The notes under the pieces are model-generated. The model was not told the origin of the DNA and made no database searches. It saw nothing but the letters and a program-made list of their open reading frames with translations. Positions 34,683-43,936 of a DNA stretch of 64,000 nt are shown one piece after another (position 1 is the first letter of the stretch; each line of letters opens with the position of its first letter). The stretch comes from Vibrio sp. JC009 (GTDB lineage: Bacteria; Pseudomonadota; Gammaproteobacteria; Enterobacterales; Vibrionaceae), in NCBI RefSeq assembly GCF_029016485.1, contig NZ_CP092107.1:1798001-1862000 (forward strand), written 5' to 3'. A program made the translations under genes and the position numbers.

Positions 34683-35582
34683 ATGTATTTCAATATCCAG
34701 AGATTCTCTACACATGACGGTGATGGCATCCGCTCTATTCTGTTTCTGAAAGGATGCAGCCTTTCCTGTTTATGGTGTCAGAACCCGGAAAGCCATAGCG
34801 ATAAACGTTCACTGCTTTTTGATCAAAGAGTGTGTCTGGATAGCTGTGACCTTTGTGTACAAGCCTGCGACGCCATTCAAAGAGACAAAGATTCGATAAC
34901 CATCAACCGCAAATCCATAGGTGAAGAAGAACTGATTGCTTTGCAAGACGTATGTCCTACTCAGGCGCTTACCGTATCCGGTCTGCAAGCCGAAGCTGAC
35001 GTCCTGCTTGATACGCTGATGAAAGATAAGCCTTTTTATCAGCAAAGTAATGGTGGTGTGACTTTCTCTGGTGGCGAGCCACTTATGCAGCCTGATCTCG
35101 TTGCAGAAATTGCCGGAAGACTTCATCAGGAGGACGTAAATACTGCGGTGGAGTCCTGCATGCATGTGCCCTGGAAAAACATCGAAAAAACGGCACCTTT
35201 TATCGACTGCTGGCTTACCGACTTAAAGCACACCGATGATGAAAAATTCTATGACTGGACTAAGGGCTCACTGAAACGGATCAGAGAGAACTTCCGGAAA
35301 CTGGCTCTCATCGCCAAACGTATCATCATCCGGGTTCCTGTTGTTCCCGGCTTCAACGACACCGATCATGAACTAAAAGAGATTATCAACTTTGCAGCTT
35401 CACTTGAAAGCTGCGAAGAATTGCACCTGCTTCCGTACCACACATTAGGTATCAACAAATACCATCTGCTTGATATGCCGTATCAGTGCTCTGAACAGCC
35501 GTTAAATAATCCTGAGCTGCTGGCAAGAGCCGGGCAATATGCAAGTGAAAATACCCAACTTAAAGTGACAATCAGAGGTTAA
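34683..35582 (+). CDS. Glycyl-radical enzyme activating enzyme (PflC-like)
   Basis: This 299-residue radical SAM enzyme installs the glycyl radical on its partner. The motif CSLSCLWCQNPES contains the CxxxCxxC cluster site, GGVTFSGGEPLMQPD is the SAM-binding GGE segment, and an inserted ferredoxin-like region (CLDSCDLCVQACDAIQ, then DVCPTQAL) may hold one extra [4Fe-4S] cluster, as in PflC-type activases. It ends 2 bp before the partner gene. No strong ribosome site is seen before ATG 34683. Confidence 0.88.
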   Translation: MYFNIQRFSTHDGDGIRSILFLKGCSLSCLWCQNPESHSDKRSLLFDQRVCLDSCDLCVQACDAIQRDKDSITINRKSIGEEELIALQDVCPTQALTVSGLQAEADVLLDTLMKDKPFYQQSNGGVTFSGGEPLMQPDLVAEIAGRLHQEDVNTAVESCMHVPWKNIEKTAPFIDCWLTDLKHTDDEKFYDWTKGSLKRIRENFRKLALIAKRIIIRVPVVPGFNDTDHELKEIINFAASLESCEELHLLPYHTLGINKYHLLDMPYQCSEQPLNNPELLARAGQYASENTQLKVTIRG

Positions 35583-35584
35583 TC

Positions 35585-38008
35585 ATGGAATTAAACTATT
35601 TGCCCGAGCGTATTCAGGCACATAAAAACGCGCTGATAAATATAGTGACGCCACCTGTCTGTACAGAACGTGCCCAGGCCTATACACGAGCTTATCAGGC
35701 AAATGAGGATAAGCCTGTGATTGTCCGGCGGGCACTGGCTTTAAAAGAGCACCTGGAAACCCGTACCATCTGGATTAAACACGATGAACTTATGGTGGGA
35801 AACCAGGCGAGTAAGGTAAGAGCTGCTCCTATTTTCCCTGAATATACTGTCCGCTGGATTGAAGCTGAGATTGATGATCTGGCCGATCGCCCCGGAGCCG
35901 GTTTTGGAGTAACGGAAGAAGATAAACAAGCAATCCACAAAATCATTCCTTACTGGCGCGGAAAAACCGTTCAGGATCGCTGCTATGGATTATTCACCGA
36001 AGAGCAGCAGGCAATTCTGGCGACCACCATTATCAAAGCTGAAGGCAATATGACATCCGGTGATGCTCATCTTGCAGTCGACAATGACAAAATCCTTGCC
36101 ATTGGTCTGGATGGCCTGATCGCAGAAGTAAAAGAGTGCCGCGAGGGTAACGATATTTCCACCTATGACGGGCTGAAGAAAGAGCAATTTTATAAATCTG
36201 TAGATATTGTGCTGCAGGCAATACAAGAACACATTCTACGCTATGCCGATCTTGCCGATAAAATGGCAAATGAAGAACAGCGTACAGCACGAAGAGATGA
36301 GCTGAAAACGATCGCAGATAACTGCCGTCATATCGCCCATCATGCGCCGGAGACATTCTGGCAGGCGCTCCAGCTCGTCTATTTTGTTCAGCTAATTCTG
36401 CAGATTGAATCTAACGGTCACTCTCTCTCTTTTGGCCGGATGGATCAGTTTCTGAATGATTTTTATGTGCGTGATATCGAAGCAGGAAATCTGACAAAAT
36501 CCTTCGCCATGGAACTGCTTCAAAGCTGCTGGCTGAAACTGTTGGAAGTAAACAAAATTCGTTCCGGAGCACACTCGAAAGCTTCAGCCGGATCTCCGCT
36601 TTATCAGAATGTTTGTATCGGTGGTCAGAAACTCAATGAACAAGGTGAACCGGAAGACGCGGTTAATCCACTTTCATGGGCAATTCTTGAATCATGCGGC
36701 CAGCTGCGTTCTACTCAGCCAAACCTGAGCGTGCGTTATCATGAAAATTTAGATCAGGATTTTCTGATGGGCTGCGTTGACGTTATCAAGTGCGGTTTTG
36801 GCATGCCAGCCTTTAATAACGATGAAATTGTTATTCCTGAGTTTATTAAGCTTGGTGTAGAAAAAGAGGACGCTTACAACTACGCTGCGATAGGCTGTAT
36901 CGAAACCTCAGTTCCGGGTAAATGGGGCTACCGGGTTACCGGAATGAGTTTTATCAACTTCCCGAGAATACTGCTGGCTGCATTGAATAAAGGTGAAGAT
37001 GCAACATCCGGGGAAACCTTCCTGCCTCATGAAAAATCTCTGGCCGAAGGTAACTTTAAAAATTTCGATGAAGTCATGGATTCATGGGCAGATCAGATTC
37101 GTTACTACACCCGCAAGTCTATTGAAATTGATACCGTTGTGGATACCGTCCTTGAAGAGCAGGTGCATGATATCTTCTGTTCATCTCTGGTCGATAACTG
37201 CTTAGAGCGTGGCAAGACAGTAAAAGAAGGCGGCGCGAAGTACGACTGGATTTCCGGTCTGCAGGTAGGGATAGCAAACCTTGGTAACTGCCTGGCTGCG
37301 GTTAAGCATATGATATTTGAGACAGAGCAAATATCTCAGCCGGAAATGGCAAAAGCACTGGCAGAGAATTTCGAGTCTTCCGAACAGGAGCAGCTTCGCC
37401 AGCGTATCCTCAATTTTGCCCCTAAATACGGTAACGATGATGACTCTGTTGATCTGCTGCTGACTCAGGCTTATCAGGTCTACATCGATGAGCTTAAGAA
37501 CTTTGTAAATACCCGTTACGGACGCGGTCCGGTTGGTGGCGGATACTTTGCCGGTACTTCCAGTATCTCAGCAAATGTGCCGTTTGGCGCGTCCACCATG
37601 ACAACACCGGATGGCCGGAAAGCAAAGGCTCCGCTGGCAGAAGGAGCAAGCCCTGCCTCCGGTACTGACCGCCTTGGGCCTACTGCTGTTTATAACTCGA
37701 TAGGCAAAATTCAGGTCGACAAGATATTAGGTGGTGTACTGCTGAATCAGAAACTCAGCCCATCTGCGGTTGCAACTGAAAGTGATAAACTCAAGCTTTC
37801 CATGCTTATCCGTACCTTCTTCAACCACCATAAGGGCTGGCATGTTCAGTACAATATTGTCTCACGCGATACCCTGCTGGCGGCGAAGGAGAGCCCTGAA
37901 AAGTACCGTGATCTGGTTGTTCGCGTGGCAGGATACTCAGCATTCTTTACTGCCTTGTCGCCGGATGCGCAGGATGACATTATTGCCCGTACCGAGCATG
38001 AGCTTTAA
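35585..38008 (+). CDS. Glycyl-radical enzyme of the PflD / dehydratase clade
   Basis: This 807-residue protein has a PFL-like barrel. The active-site Cys lies in AAIGCIETSVPGKWGYR (GC-I-E pattern of dehydratase and PflD-like clades, not the CC pair of true pyruvate formate-lyase), and the glycyl radical motif RVAGYSAFFTAL is near the C-terminus. So it is not PflB; the substrate (diol, hydroxy acid or other) is undetermined. The E. coli PflD is about 765 residues. Oxygen-sensitive anaerobic metabolism is implied. The operon has its activase upstream and a DeoR-type regulator downstream. Confidence 0.85.
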   Translation: MELNYLPERIQAHKNALINIVTPPVCTERAQAYTRAYQANEDKPVIVRRALALKEHLETRTIWIKHDELMVGNQASKVRAAPIFPEYTVRWIEAEIDDLADRPGAGFGVTEEDKQAIHKIIPYWRGKTVQDRCYGLFTEEQQAILATTIIKAEGNMTSGDAHLAVDNDKILAIGLDGLIAEVKECREGNDISTYDGLKKEQFYKSVDIVLQAIQEHILRYADLADKMANEEQRTARRDELKTIADNCRHIAHHAPETFWQALQLVYFVQLILQIESNGHSLSFGRMDQFLNDFYVRDIEAGNLTKSFAMELLQSCWLKLLEVNKIRSGAHSKASAGSPLYQNVCIGGQKLNEQGEPEDAVNPLSWAILESCGQLRSTQPNLSVRYHENLDQDFLMGCVDVIKCGFGMPAFNNDEIVIPEFIKLGVEKEDAYNYAAIGCIETSVPGKWGYRVTGMSFINFPRILLAALNKGEDATSGETFLPHEKSLAEGNFKNFDEVMDSWADQIRYYTRKSIEIDTVVDTVLEEQVHDIFCSSLVDNCLERGKTVKEGGAKYDWISGLQVGIANLGNCLAAVKHMIFETEQISQPEMAKALAENFESSEQEQLRQRILNFAPKYGNDDDSVDLLLTQAYQVYIDELKNFVNTRYGRGPVGGGYFAGTSSISANVPFGASTMTTPDGRKAKAPLAEGASPASGTDRLGPTAVYNSIGKIQVDKILGGVLLNQKLSPSAVATESDKLKLSMLIRTFFNHHKGWHVQYNIVSRDTLLAAKESPEKYRDLVVRVAGYSAFFTALSPDAQDDIIARTEHEL

Positions 38009-38033
38009 AGTTTAGTTTTATATTTCATATAGT

Positions 38034-38045
38034 TTTCATATGAAA
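38034..38045. promoter_or_regulatory. Operator palindrome before the DeoR-type gene
   Basis: TTTCATATGAAA, identical to 34585-34596. An ATG inside it (38040) opens the same frame as the regulator, but the regulator most likely starts at GTG 38094. Confidence 0.55.
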
Positions 38046-38093
38046 GAAAGAGGAGTTACAATAGTAGCTCCTTTTTTTCATTGGAGCCGGATT

Positions 38094-38834
38094 GTGAACT
38101 CAAGACAGAATGAAATCCTTCAAATGGTAAACGAACGCAAACGCGTCCAGGTAACTGACCTGGTTGAAGCTATTGGAGTGTCGGGTGTTACCATAAGACA
38201 GGATCTTAACTTCCTTGAGCAGCAGGGCTATCTGAAACGTGTACACGGCGCAGCAATAGCGCTGCAGAGCGATGATATTGATACACGGCTAGAGGTGCGG
38301 TTCGATATAAAACAAACTCTGGCTTCCAAAGCGGCCGATCTGGTCGCCCCAAATGAAACCGTTTTGATTGAAGGTGGCAGTGCCAATGCCCTGCTGGCAA
38401 GAACTCTGGCAGATCGTGGTGATGTAACCATTATTACCCCTTCAGCTTATATTGCACACCTTATCCGTAACTCTTCTGCGAATATCATTCTGCTTGGTGG
38501 CGTTTACCAGCACCAGGGAGAAAGTCTGGTCGGCCCTTTGACTAAGCTCTGTATTGAAAACATCCATTTCAGCACCGCATTTCTGGGCATCGACGGATAC
38601 CATCAGGACACAGGATTTACCAGCAGGGACATGATGCGGGCCGAAATCGCTGATGCCATCATCAAGAAGAAGCGCCGGAATATCGTTCTTACTGATTCCA
38701 GTAAGTTCGGTCAGATCTACCCATCCAGCATCAGCACTCCTGATGAAATATCAGTGTTGCTTACCGATGATGCTGCACCGGAAGAAGATATTAAGCATCT
38801 GAAGGCGCAGGGAATTGAAGTGATACTGGGCTAG
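38094..38834 (+). CDS. DeoR/GlpR-family regulator
   Basis: About 246 residues from GTG 38094 (NSRQNEILQMVNERKRVQV is the typical family start; TTGGAGC lies before it). The N-terminal helix-turn-helix (VTDLVEAIGVSGVTIRQDL) is followed by the DeoR sensor domain (~75-230) with the sugar-phosphate signatures IEGGSANALLARTLA, LGGVYQHQGESLVGPL and DSSKFGQ. It should bind a phosphorylated metabolite. It sits directly behind the glycyl-radical gene, and matching palindromes lie before it and before the activase. Confidence 0.85.
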   Translation: MNSRQNEILQMVNERKRVQVTDLVEAIGVSGVTIRQDLNFLEQQGYLKRVHGAAIALQSDDIDTRLEVRFDIKQTLASKAADLVAPNETVLIEGGSANALLARTLADRGDVTIITPSAYIAHLIRNSSANIILLGGVYQHQGESLVGPLTKLCIENIHFSTAFLGIDGYHQDTGFTSRDMMRAEIADAIIKKKRRNIVLTDSSKFGQIYPSSISTPDEISVLLTDDAAPEEDIKHLKAQGIEVILG

Positions 38835-38946
38835 CGACACATCTGAGGGATTTTTATTTGCCAGAAGTTCACTGGCAGCAAACACTTATCAAATCATATC
38901 TTGGGATCTGAGAGTGATAAATTATATTATTTGTGAGAGAGCACCT

Positions 38947-39498
38947 ATGAGCAGTGACCATTTTCAGGGCAAGTACGAAGTAGAATTGAAATATAGATTG
39001 AAATCTAAATCGGACTTTCTACATACCCTGCGCCAGATGCCCCATAAAGTTATGCTCGAAGATAACGCAGAGTTCGACAAGTATTACGACACACCTGACA
39101 GGAAGTTGAGTGCTCAGAATAAGAGCCTTTGCATACGCACAATGGAACCGTCAGGCATCAAGCTCTGGATAGTAAAAGGGCCGGAGCCTGACAGATGCGA
39201 AGCAACAAACATTATGGATGCCAACAGTGCGTCAGGTATGCTTGAAACCTTGGGCTACGAAGTTTCATTGCAGGCCAGAAAAGTCAGAAGTATATACTTT
39301 ATTGATGAATACCATATCACGGTCGACTCCTTAGATAATATCGGCGATTTTGCTGAGTTTGCGATTATGACTGATGAAGAAGAAAGGTTGTCCGCATACA
39401 GAAAAGAGTTAGAAAAGCTAGCATTTAAATTCGGCCTTACTGACCAGGAGCTTGAGCCAAGGTCATACAAGGATATGGTCACAGAGAGTGCTGAATAA
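38947..39498 (+). CDS. cyaB: Class IV adenylate cyclase (CYTH domain)
   Basis: This protein of about 183 residues (ATG 38947, with GAGAG upstream; GTG 38914 would add 11) is a CYTH-fold protein. The N-terminal ExExK motif is EVELKYRL; conserved basic and acidic positions continue with FDKYYDTPDRKL, CIRTMEPSGIKLWIVKGPE and VDSLDNIGDFAEFAI. Sequence and length fit CyaB-type class IV adenylate cyclases of Aeromonas and Yersinia, but CYTH proteins also include triphosphatases, so activity is inferred. Confidence 0.75.
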   Translation: MSSDHFQGKYEVELKYRLKSKSDFLHTLRQMPHKVMLEDNAEFDKYYDTPDRKLSAQNKSLCIRTMEPSGIKLWIVKGPEPDRCEATNIMDANSASGMLETLGYEVSLQARKVRSIYFIDEYHITVDSLDNIGDFAEFAIMTDEEERLSAYRKELEKLAFKFGLTDQELEPRSYKDMVTESAE

Positions 39499-39507
39499 CT
39501 ATATTGT

Positions 39508-39605
39508 CATTTCGCTTTCTTCATGCGATAAAAACGTCAAATTGCTCACCAGCCCCTCGTTCCCACGGAGACCGTGGGAACGTATTTCTGCATAGTTATT
39601 TTGAA
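39508..39605. repeat. Short intact copy of the palindromic intergenic repeat
   Basis: Contains the palindrome CGTTCCCACGG-AGA-CCGTGGGAACG (39557-39581) between flanks that match 32769-32826 on the left and 34310-34360 on the right. This copy lacks the ~120-bp inner segment of the interrupted copy. Confidence 0.65.
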
Positions 39606-39631
39606 GTGCGTATCACATGAACTATCTGCCG

Positions 39632-41461
39632 TTAATACCGTTCAAGCACAACCGCACCATAAGCCGGTATATGAACACCATTGATCTGATAATGACGGTC
39701 ACCCTGCCTTGATGCTTCTATAAAGTCCCAGATGTTAAAGGCTGGCCAGCTGGTATTGGCGAGCTCTTTGTAAAGTCCGGAAACGCCGACGTTGTAGTTC
39801 CACCATGTGGTCGGGCCGAAGTTCAGAACAATCAGGTACTTTCCGTTATCGCGGGTAAATGCGGCGATCCCGTTGTCGTTGTGAATGTGGCAGATCCGGA
39901 TATCACTCCAGGAAAATGCCGCCATATTGTTTCTGCGAATTTCGAAGATCCTGCGGTACCAGTTTAGGATTTTCTGTTGGTAAGGCATTGTTTCGTAACT
40001 GGTCAGGCTTAGTCTGTGATCCCACCAACTACCACCGTCTTCAGGGTGACCATTCTGGCCAAACTGAGTCCATTCGCCACCTTCCTGGCCCATAAATATC
40101 ATCGGTATGCCCCGTGACAAAATGGTCATTGGTGCGGCTACCTGTGACATATTCCAGCCCATTCCGTTGCGGGCCACTTTGGCGATGCGTTTGTCTTCAT
40201 TGCCCACTTCATCGTGGGACTCGGTGTAGTTCACCGCGTCGTGCCAACTGTCACCAAAGTTTCTGAACACCTGTTTTAGCTGGTCAAGATGTCCTCCTGA
40301 CAGAACGGATTTAGCGTTATCATGGAAGCTGTCACACCACTGGGAGTCAAATGGAGCGTGCCAGTCGCCTCCCCAGTTGCTGTTGCAGTTTTCTTTGGTG
40401 ACATACCAGTTATCAGGTAGCTCTTCTGCAATTAATACGATATTGCTGTCCAGCTGTTTTACCCGGTGGCGCAGTTCTTTAATGAAGTTCCAGCCACTGG
40501 CTTTGCCTGGGTTTCTCACGTGATTTGCCCATGTGTTTCCCTGATGAAGAATATGGGTCATATCAAATCTGAAACCATCGATATGGTACTCTTTGGCCAG
40601 ATAAAGCAGGCTGTTGATCAGGAAGTGGCGGGTGATATCGCTGTCGAAGTTGAGCATTGGTCCCCATGCGGTATCGCCGGAAACGTACTCTTCATGGTCG
40701 ATTTGCCACAGCACATTGTCGCTGTTGCCAATATGGTTTAGAACGATATCCAGAATCACTGCCATTCCGTGCTGGTGGGCGGTGTCTACCAGCGCTTTCA
40801 GATCATCCGGTGTGCCGTAGGATTCTTCAATGGCGTAGAAGAAGGTGCCGTTGTAGCCCCAACTGACGTTTCCTGAAAAGGCATTGACCGGCAGCAGTTG
40901 AATCGCGGTTGCATTGGTTTTGCTGATGTAATCCGGGATCTCAGCTTTAACGGTTTGCAGCGGATTTAAATCAGGGTAACGGGCGCTAAAGCGCAACGGA
41001 TGAAGCTGATAAATGGCGTAGTATTCCATTCCGGGGCGTTGCCACGCCTGATCTTTCCACTGATAGCCGGAGTGGGAAACCTGAGAGTTTCCGTCCAGTC
41101 CTGTATGTTCAAGCCTGCGGGCGGCCGGATCCTGATAGTAGAACCAGTCACCGTTTTCACTGTATTTTACCCGGAAGCGGTATCTGTCACCGTCTTTAGG
41201 CTGGATTCTGGTATCAGAGAGAAGATATTTGCAGTACCAGAACTTTTTATCGGCAATCGCGGTGAGTTCGATGGGGATTTTGTCCCAGCCGGTAAAGTCA
41301 CCGACCAGTTGTACCTGAATCGCATGAGAAGCCATATGCACAATGGCGTACCAGTGGTCTTGTTCAATCACTAATCCTGGAGTGCACTGCTCGAAGATTT
41401 CGTACTCGGTGAGAGTACAGCCGGTGGTTACAGGTAAGTTGGAAAGAGTCGTACTTGACAT
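39632..41461 (-). CDS. GH13 alpha-amylase-family glucan enzyme
   Basis: This 609-residue enzyme has an N-terminal CBM48-like domain (~25-115, VQLVGDFTGWDKIPIEL), a catalytic barrel (~140-500) with the conserved regions DIVLNHIG, DGFRFDMTH (nucleophile Asp), VLIAEELPDN (acid/base Glu) and NYTESHDEVGN (third Asp), and a small C-terminal beta domain ending VVLERY. The pattern is close to branching enzymes (GH13 subfamilies 8/9), but the length is shorter than GlgB (~730), so activity may be branching or debranching. No signal peptide. It stands apart from other glycogen genes. Confidence 0.78.
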   Translation of the reverse strand: MSSTTLSNLPVTTGCTLTEYEIFEQCTPGLVIEQDHWYAIVHMASHAIQVQLVGDFTGWDKIPIELTAIADKKFWYCKYLLSDTRIQPKDGDRYRFRVKYSENGDWFYYQDPAARRLEHTGLDGNSQVSHSGYQWKDQAWQRPGMEYYAIYQLHPLRFSARYPDLNPLQTVKAEIPDYISKTNATAIQLLPVNAFSGNVSWGYNGTFFYAIEESYGTPDDLKALVDTAHQHGMAVILDIVLNHIGNSDNVLWQIDHEEYVSGDTAWGPMLNFDSDITRHFLINSLLYLAKEYHIDGFRFDMTHILHQGNTWANHVRNPGKASGWNFIKELRHRVKQLDSNIVLIAEELPDNWYVTKENCNSNWGGDWHAPFDSQWCDSFHDNAKSVLSGGHLDQLKQVFRNFGDSWHDAVNYTESHDEVGNEDKRIAKVARNGMGWNMSQVAAPMTILSRGIPMIFMGQEGGEWTQFGQNGHPEDGGSWWDHRLSLTSYETMPYQQKILNWYRRIFEIRRNNMAAFSWSDIRICHIHNDNGIAAFTRDNGKYLIVLNFGPTTWWNYNVGVSGLYKELANTSWPAFNIWDFIEASRQGDRHYQINGVHIPAYGAVVLERY

Positions 41462-41607
41462 AGATGCCTCCGAAAAGAAGTGTTAACTGAGGAGTCTGTT
41501 TAGATTAGAAGCGATAGGGAAATTTGGCCAAAGGGGATCTGGCTGAAATGGTCTGAGTATTAACTCTAAGACGGTTGTTCGGGACTGAAGTGAGAGGATG
41601 CTGCCAA

Positions 41608-42036
41608 TTATTTCGGTTTAACCTGAATAAGCTTCATCAGGCCGTGTGGTCTGCCATTTACATACTCAGCCGCTGAGTGGATATTGCTGTTTGCACTACC
41701 AATGATGCGGTATTCACTCATTTTCTCGTCGTTCTCAAGCAGGATAAACAGGTAGCCGTCCTGAATGTTCCATTTGCCGGTCGCATTTTCTGAGCCGAAC
41801 ATATTGGTTTCTACAGCGGTGCCGTTTGGCTTTAGGGTTACTTCAGCAGGTTCGCCGTTTTCGCTGACTTTTACCCAAGGCTGATTATGCACTTCGTGTT
41901 TAAGGATCTTACGACGACCTTTACACCAGTCTTTAAACTCTTTTTGCTGTCTTGGATACAGATCCGGCAGACCATCAAGCCCTAAAAAGGTTTGCTGGCT
42001 TTCGCCCCAGAAAAGCTGTAAGTGAAGAAGAGTCAT
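41608..42036 (-). CDS. Unknown protein behind the glucan-enzyme gene
   Basis: 142 residues, no recognised family. It has no signal peptide or membrane helix. Notable segments are LDGLPDLYPRQQKEFKDWCK and a beta-rich centre (GYLFILLENDEKMSEYRII). It lies about 145 bp upstream of the GH13 gene on the same strand; co-expression is possible. TTCAGG upstream is a poor ribosome site, but the codon pattern looks coding. Confidence 0.5.
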   Translation of the reverse strand: MTLLHLQLFWGESQQTFLGLDGLPDLYPRQQKEFKDWCKGRRKILKHEVHNQPWVKVSENGEPAEVTLKPNGTAVETNMFGSENATGKWNIQDGYLFILLENDEKMSEYRIIGSANSNIHSAAEYVNGRPHGLMKLIQVKPK

Positions 42037-42391
42037 GAAGTTCGCCTGAAAGAGTGATTAATGTCTCATTATTTTAGCGGATTTTGGTACAAATGCTCAT
42101 TTTTGTCAATGAATAGGTATTACGGAAGTATGCAAAGTGGTGAAACAGCCGCTAAAAGCCCGGAGATTATTCTGTAAAAACGCAGCAAGTACATCCATGT
42201 GCGCTCCAATTTTTCTTCCCTGAAAAATAGGTTTTACTCCACAATCATCGGACTTTTAGCTTGTTCCTTAGTTTGGAATGGAATGCGGGACAAAAATAAA
42301 AAAAGCGCAACTTTACCGGAAAGTTGCGCTTGTGCCCGAATTAGAAAGGCAGGAGCATCGAACGGTCACTTACATGACCATTGTGTATGGG
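42037..42391. other. Intergenic region with ula terminator
   Basis: About 350 bp without a supportable gene apart from the terminator below; a frame at 42199-42465 crosses that hairpin and is not credible. Confidence 0.5.
42292..42331 (-). terminator. Terminator of the ula operon
   Basis: A stem AGCGCAACTTT / AAAGTTGCGCT with a 5-nt loop is followed on the minus strand by TTTTTTTATTTTT, about 60 bp beyond the ulaE stop. Confidence 0.88.
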
Positions 42392-43279
42392 TTAGGTTAG
42401 TGCCGGAAACAGGGCAGGGAGCTCTGCATTCAGGCATGCTCTGTTTAATCGGTTCTGAGCTGTGATGATATTTTGTTCCCAGTTTTCATCCTGAGCCCAC
42501 ATCTCAATCACCATAGGGACAACCAGGCCGGTTTTCTTAATGGTTTTGAAGATAGCATCAAAGTCTACTTCGCCTTCACCGATAACCAGATCGCGGAACT
42601 GGCCTTTGTATCCTTCTTTCACCTTATAGGTGTCTTTCAGGTGGATCTGAGTGATATGTGGCGCACTCAGTGCCAGCTCGGTACAGGTGTCGTAGTTCCA
42701 GCCGTTGATATTACCGACGTCAGGGTAGGCAGTGAAAAACGGAGAATTCACTTCACGGTTCAGTACTTCAAACTTGCTCAGTGAGTTCAGGTAGTCGGTA
42801 TCCATGATCTCCACAGAAAGCATCATACCGGCACGTTCAGCAAGCTTTGCACAAAAGCGCATACCTTCAATAAAGCGTTTGTGCGTCTCTTCGTTTGCTG
42901 GCTCGTAATATACATCGTAACCGGCAAGCTGAATGTTTCTCACACCAAGCTTGTAAGCAAGTGCAATCGCTTTTTCCATATGAATCACTGCCTGATCGCG
43001 AATGGCCGGATCAGCGGAACCAAACGGGAACTTGCGGTGAGCGCTTAAGCACATGGATTGCAGCGGCAGTCCGTGGCTTTCGCACAGATGGCGCAGGGCG
43101 TAGATTTCTTCGTCGCTCCAGTCCAGACGAGCGCGGCGCTCGTCTGATTCGTCTACGGAGATCTCAAGAAAATCAAAACCCAGAGCCTTCGCTTTAGAGA
43201 TCTTCTCTTCCCACGACAGTTCGTTGGGCAGGGCTTTCTCGTAAAGCCCCATACGATGACGTTCTAAGTTCTTAAACAT
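42392..43279 (-). CDS. ulaE: L-ribulose/xylulose-5-phosphate 3-epimerase UlaE
   Basis: UlaE interconverts L-xylulose 5-phosphate and L-ribulose 5-phosphate in ascorbate catabolism. The 295-residue TIM-barrel protein keeps the UlaE signatures MGLYEKALP, FDFLEISVDESDERRARLDW, MCLSAHRKFPFGS, IQLAGYDVYYEPANEETHKR and EIMDTDYLNSLSK, with the metal-binding Glu, Asp, His and Glu expected of the AP-endonuclease-like fold. It is the last gene of the ula operon, 12 bp after ulaD. Confidence 0.92.
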   Translation of the reverse strand: MFKNLERHRMGLYEKALPNELSWEEKISKAKALGFDFLEISVDESDERRARLDWSDEEIYALRHLCESHGLPLQSMCLSAHRKFPFGSADPAIRDQAVIHMEKAIALAYKLGVRNIQLAGYDVYYEPANEETHKRFIEGMRFCAKLAERAGMMLSVEIMDTDYLNSLSKFEVLNREVNSPFFTAYPDVGNINGWNYDTCTELALSAPHITQIHLKDTYKVKEGYKGQFRDLVIGEGEVDFDAIFKTIKKTGLVVPMVIEMWAQDENWEQNIITAQNRLNRACLNAELPALFPALT

Positions 43280-43291
43280 AAACTCACCCGA

Positions 43292-43936
43292 TTACCAGTA
43301 GCGCTCAATCTGTTCGCGAAGTGCTGCCGCTGTCTGCGCGCCTTTTTCACCAGCCAGTGCGCGGCCTGCGATAAAGGTTTTCGCTTTAATGCCTTCGAAC
43401 AGGTACAAATCTTCAGGAACGATGCCGCCTGTGATAGACAGCTCAAGGCCTATTTCAGACAGTGCACGCATCTTTTCGATGTCCGCATCTGTCCAGCCGA
43501 TACCTGCCAGCTCTGCATCACGAGAGCGGTGGTAGATAGCCTGCTTGATACCCAGGTCAGCCCACGCCTGTGCATCTTCCATTGTCCAGTTACCGTAGAT
43601 CTCGATCTGGATTTCACCGTTAAACTCATCTGCCACTTTCTTACAAACTTCGATAGTGGCGATGTGTGCCGCTGCAGAAACCGTGATCCAGTCAGCACCG
43701 GCTTCAAAAGCCTGACGGGAAAGGATTGCGCCGCCGTCTGTGGTTTTCATATCACACACAAGTACGTGATCAGGGTGGTTTTTACGCAGTGTTCTTACTG
43801 ACTCCATACCTTCAGCAAAAGCCAGAATAGTGCCTACTTCGATTACATCTACAAAGCCTTCTACGTTTTTCGCTACTTCAACCGCTGTTTTAAGATCAGT
43901 CTGGTCCAGTGCGATTTGGATCATTGGTTTAGTCAT
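43292..43936 (-). CDS. ulaD: 3-keto-L-gulonate-6-phosphate decarboxylase UlaD
   Basis: UlaD decarboxylates 3-keto-L-gulonate 6-phosphate to L-xylulose 5-phosphate. The 214-residue barrel belongs to the OMP-decarboxylase superfamily: QIALDQTDLKTAVEVAKNV with the first Asp, VCDMKTTDGGAI with the Asp-x-Lys-x-x-Asp type active site, and SITGGIVPEDLYLFEG for phosphate binding. It overlaps the phosphatase gene by 8 bp. Confidence 0.92.
   Translation of the reverse strand: MTKPMIQIALDQTDLKTAVEVAKNVEGFVDVIEVGTILAFAEGMESVRTLRKNHPDHVLVCDMKTTDGGAILSRQAFEAGADWITVSAAAHIATIEVCKKVADEFNGEIQIEIYGNWTMEDAQAWADLGIKQAIYHRSRDAELAGIGWTDADIEKMRALSEIGLELSITGGIVPEDLYLFEGIKAKTFIAGRALAGEKGAQTAAALREQIERYW

Noticed and set aside
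38040..38093. ATG inside the operator palindrome as start of the DeoR-type gene
   Set aside because: The family begins at NSRQNEIL; GTG 38094 has a better ribosome site and the upstream part (MKERGVTIVAPFFHW) has no counterpart.
42199..42465. Plus-strand frame of 88 codons
   Set aside because: It crosses the strong ula terminator and overlaps the end of ulaE.
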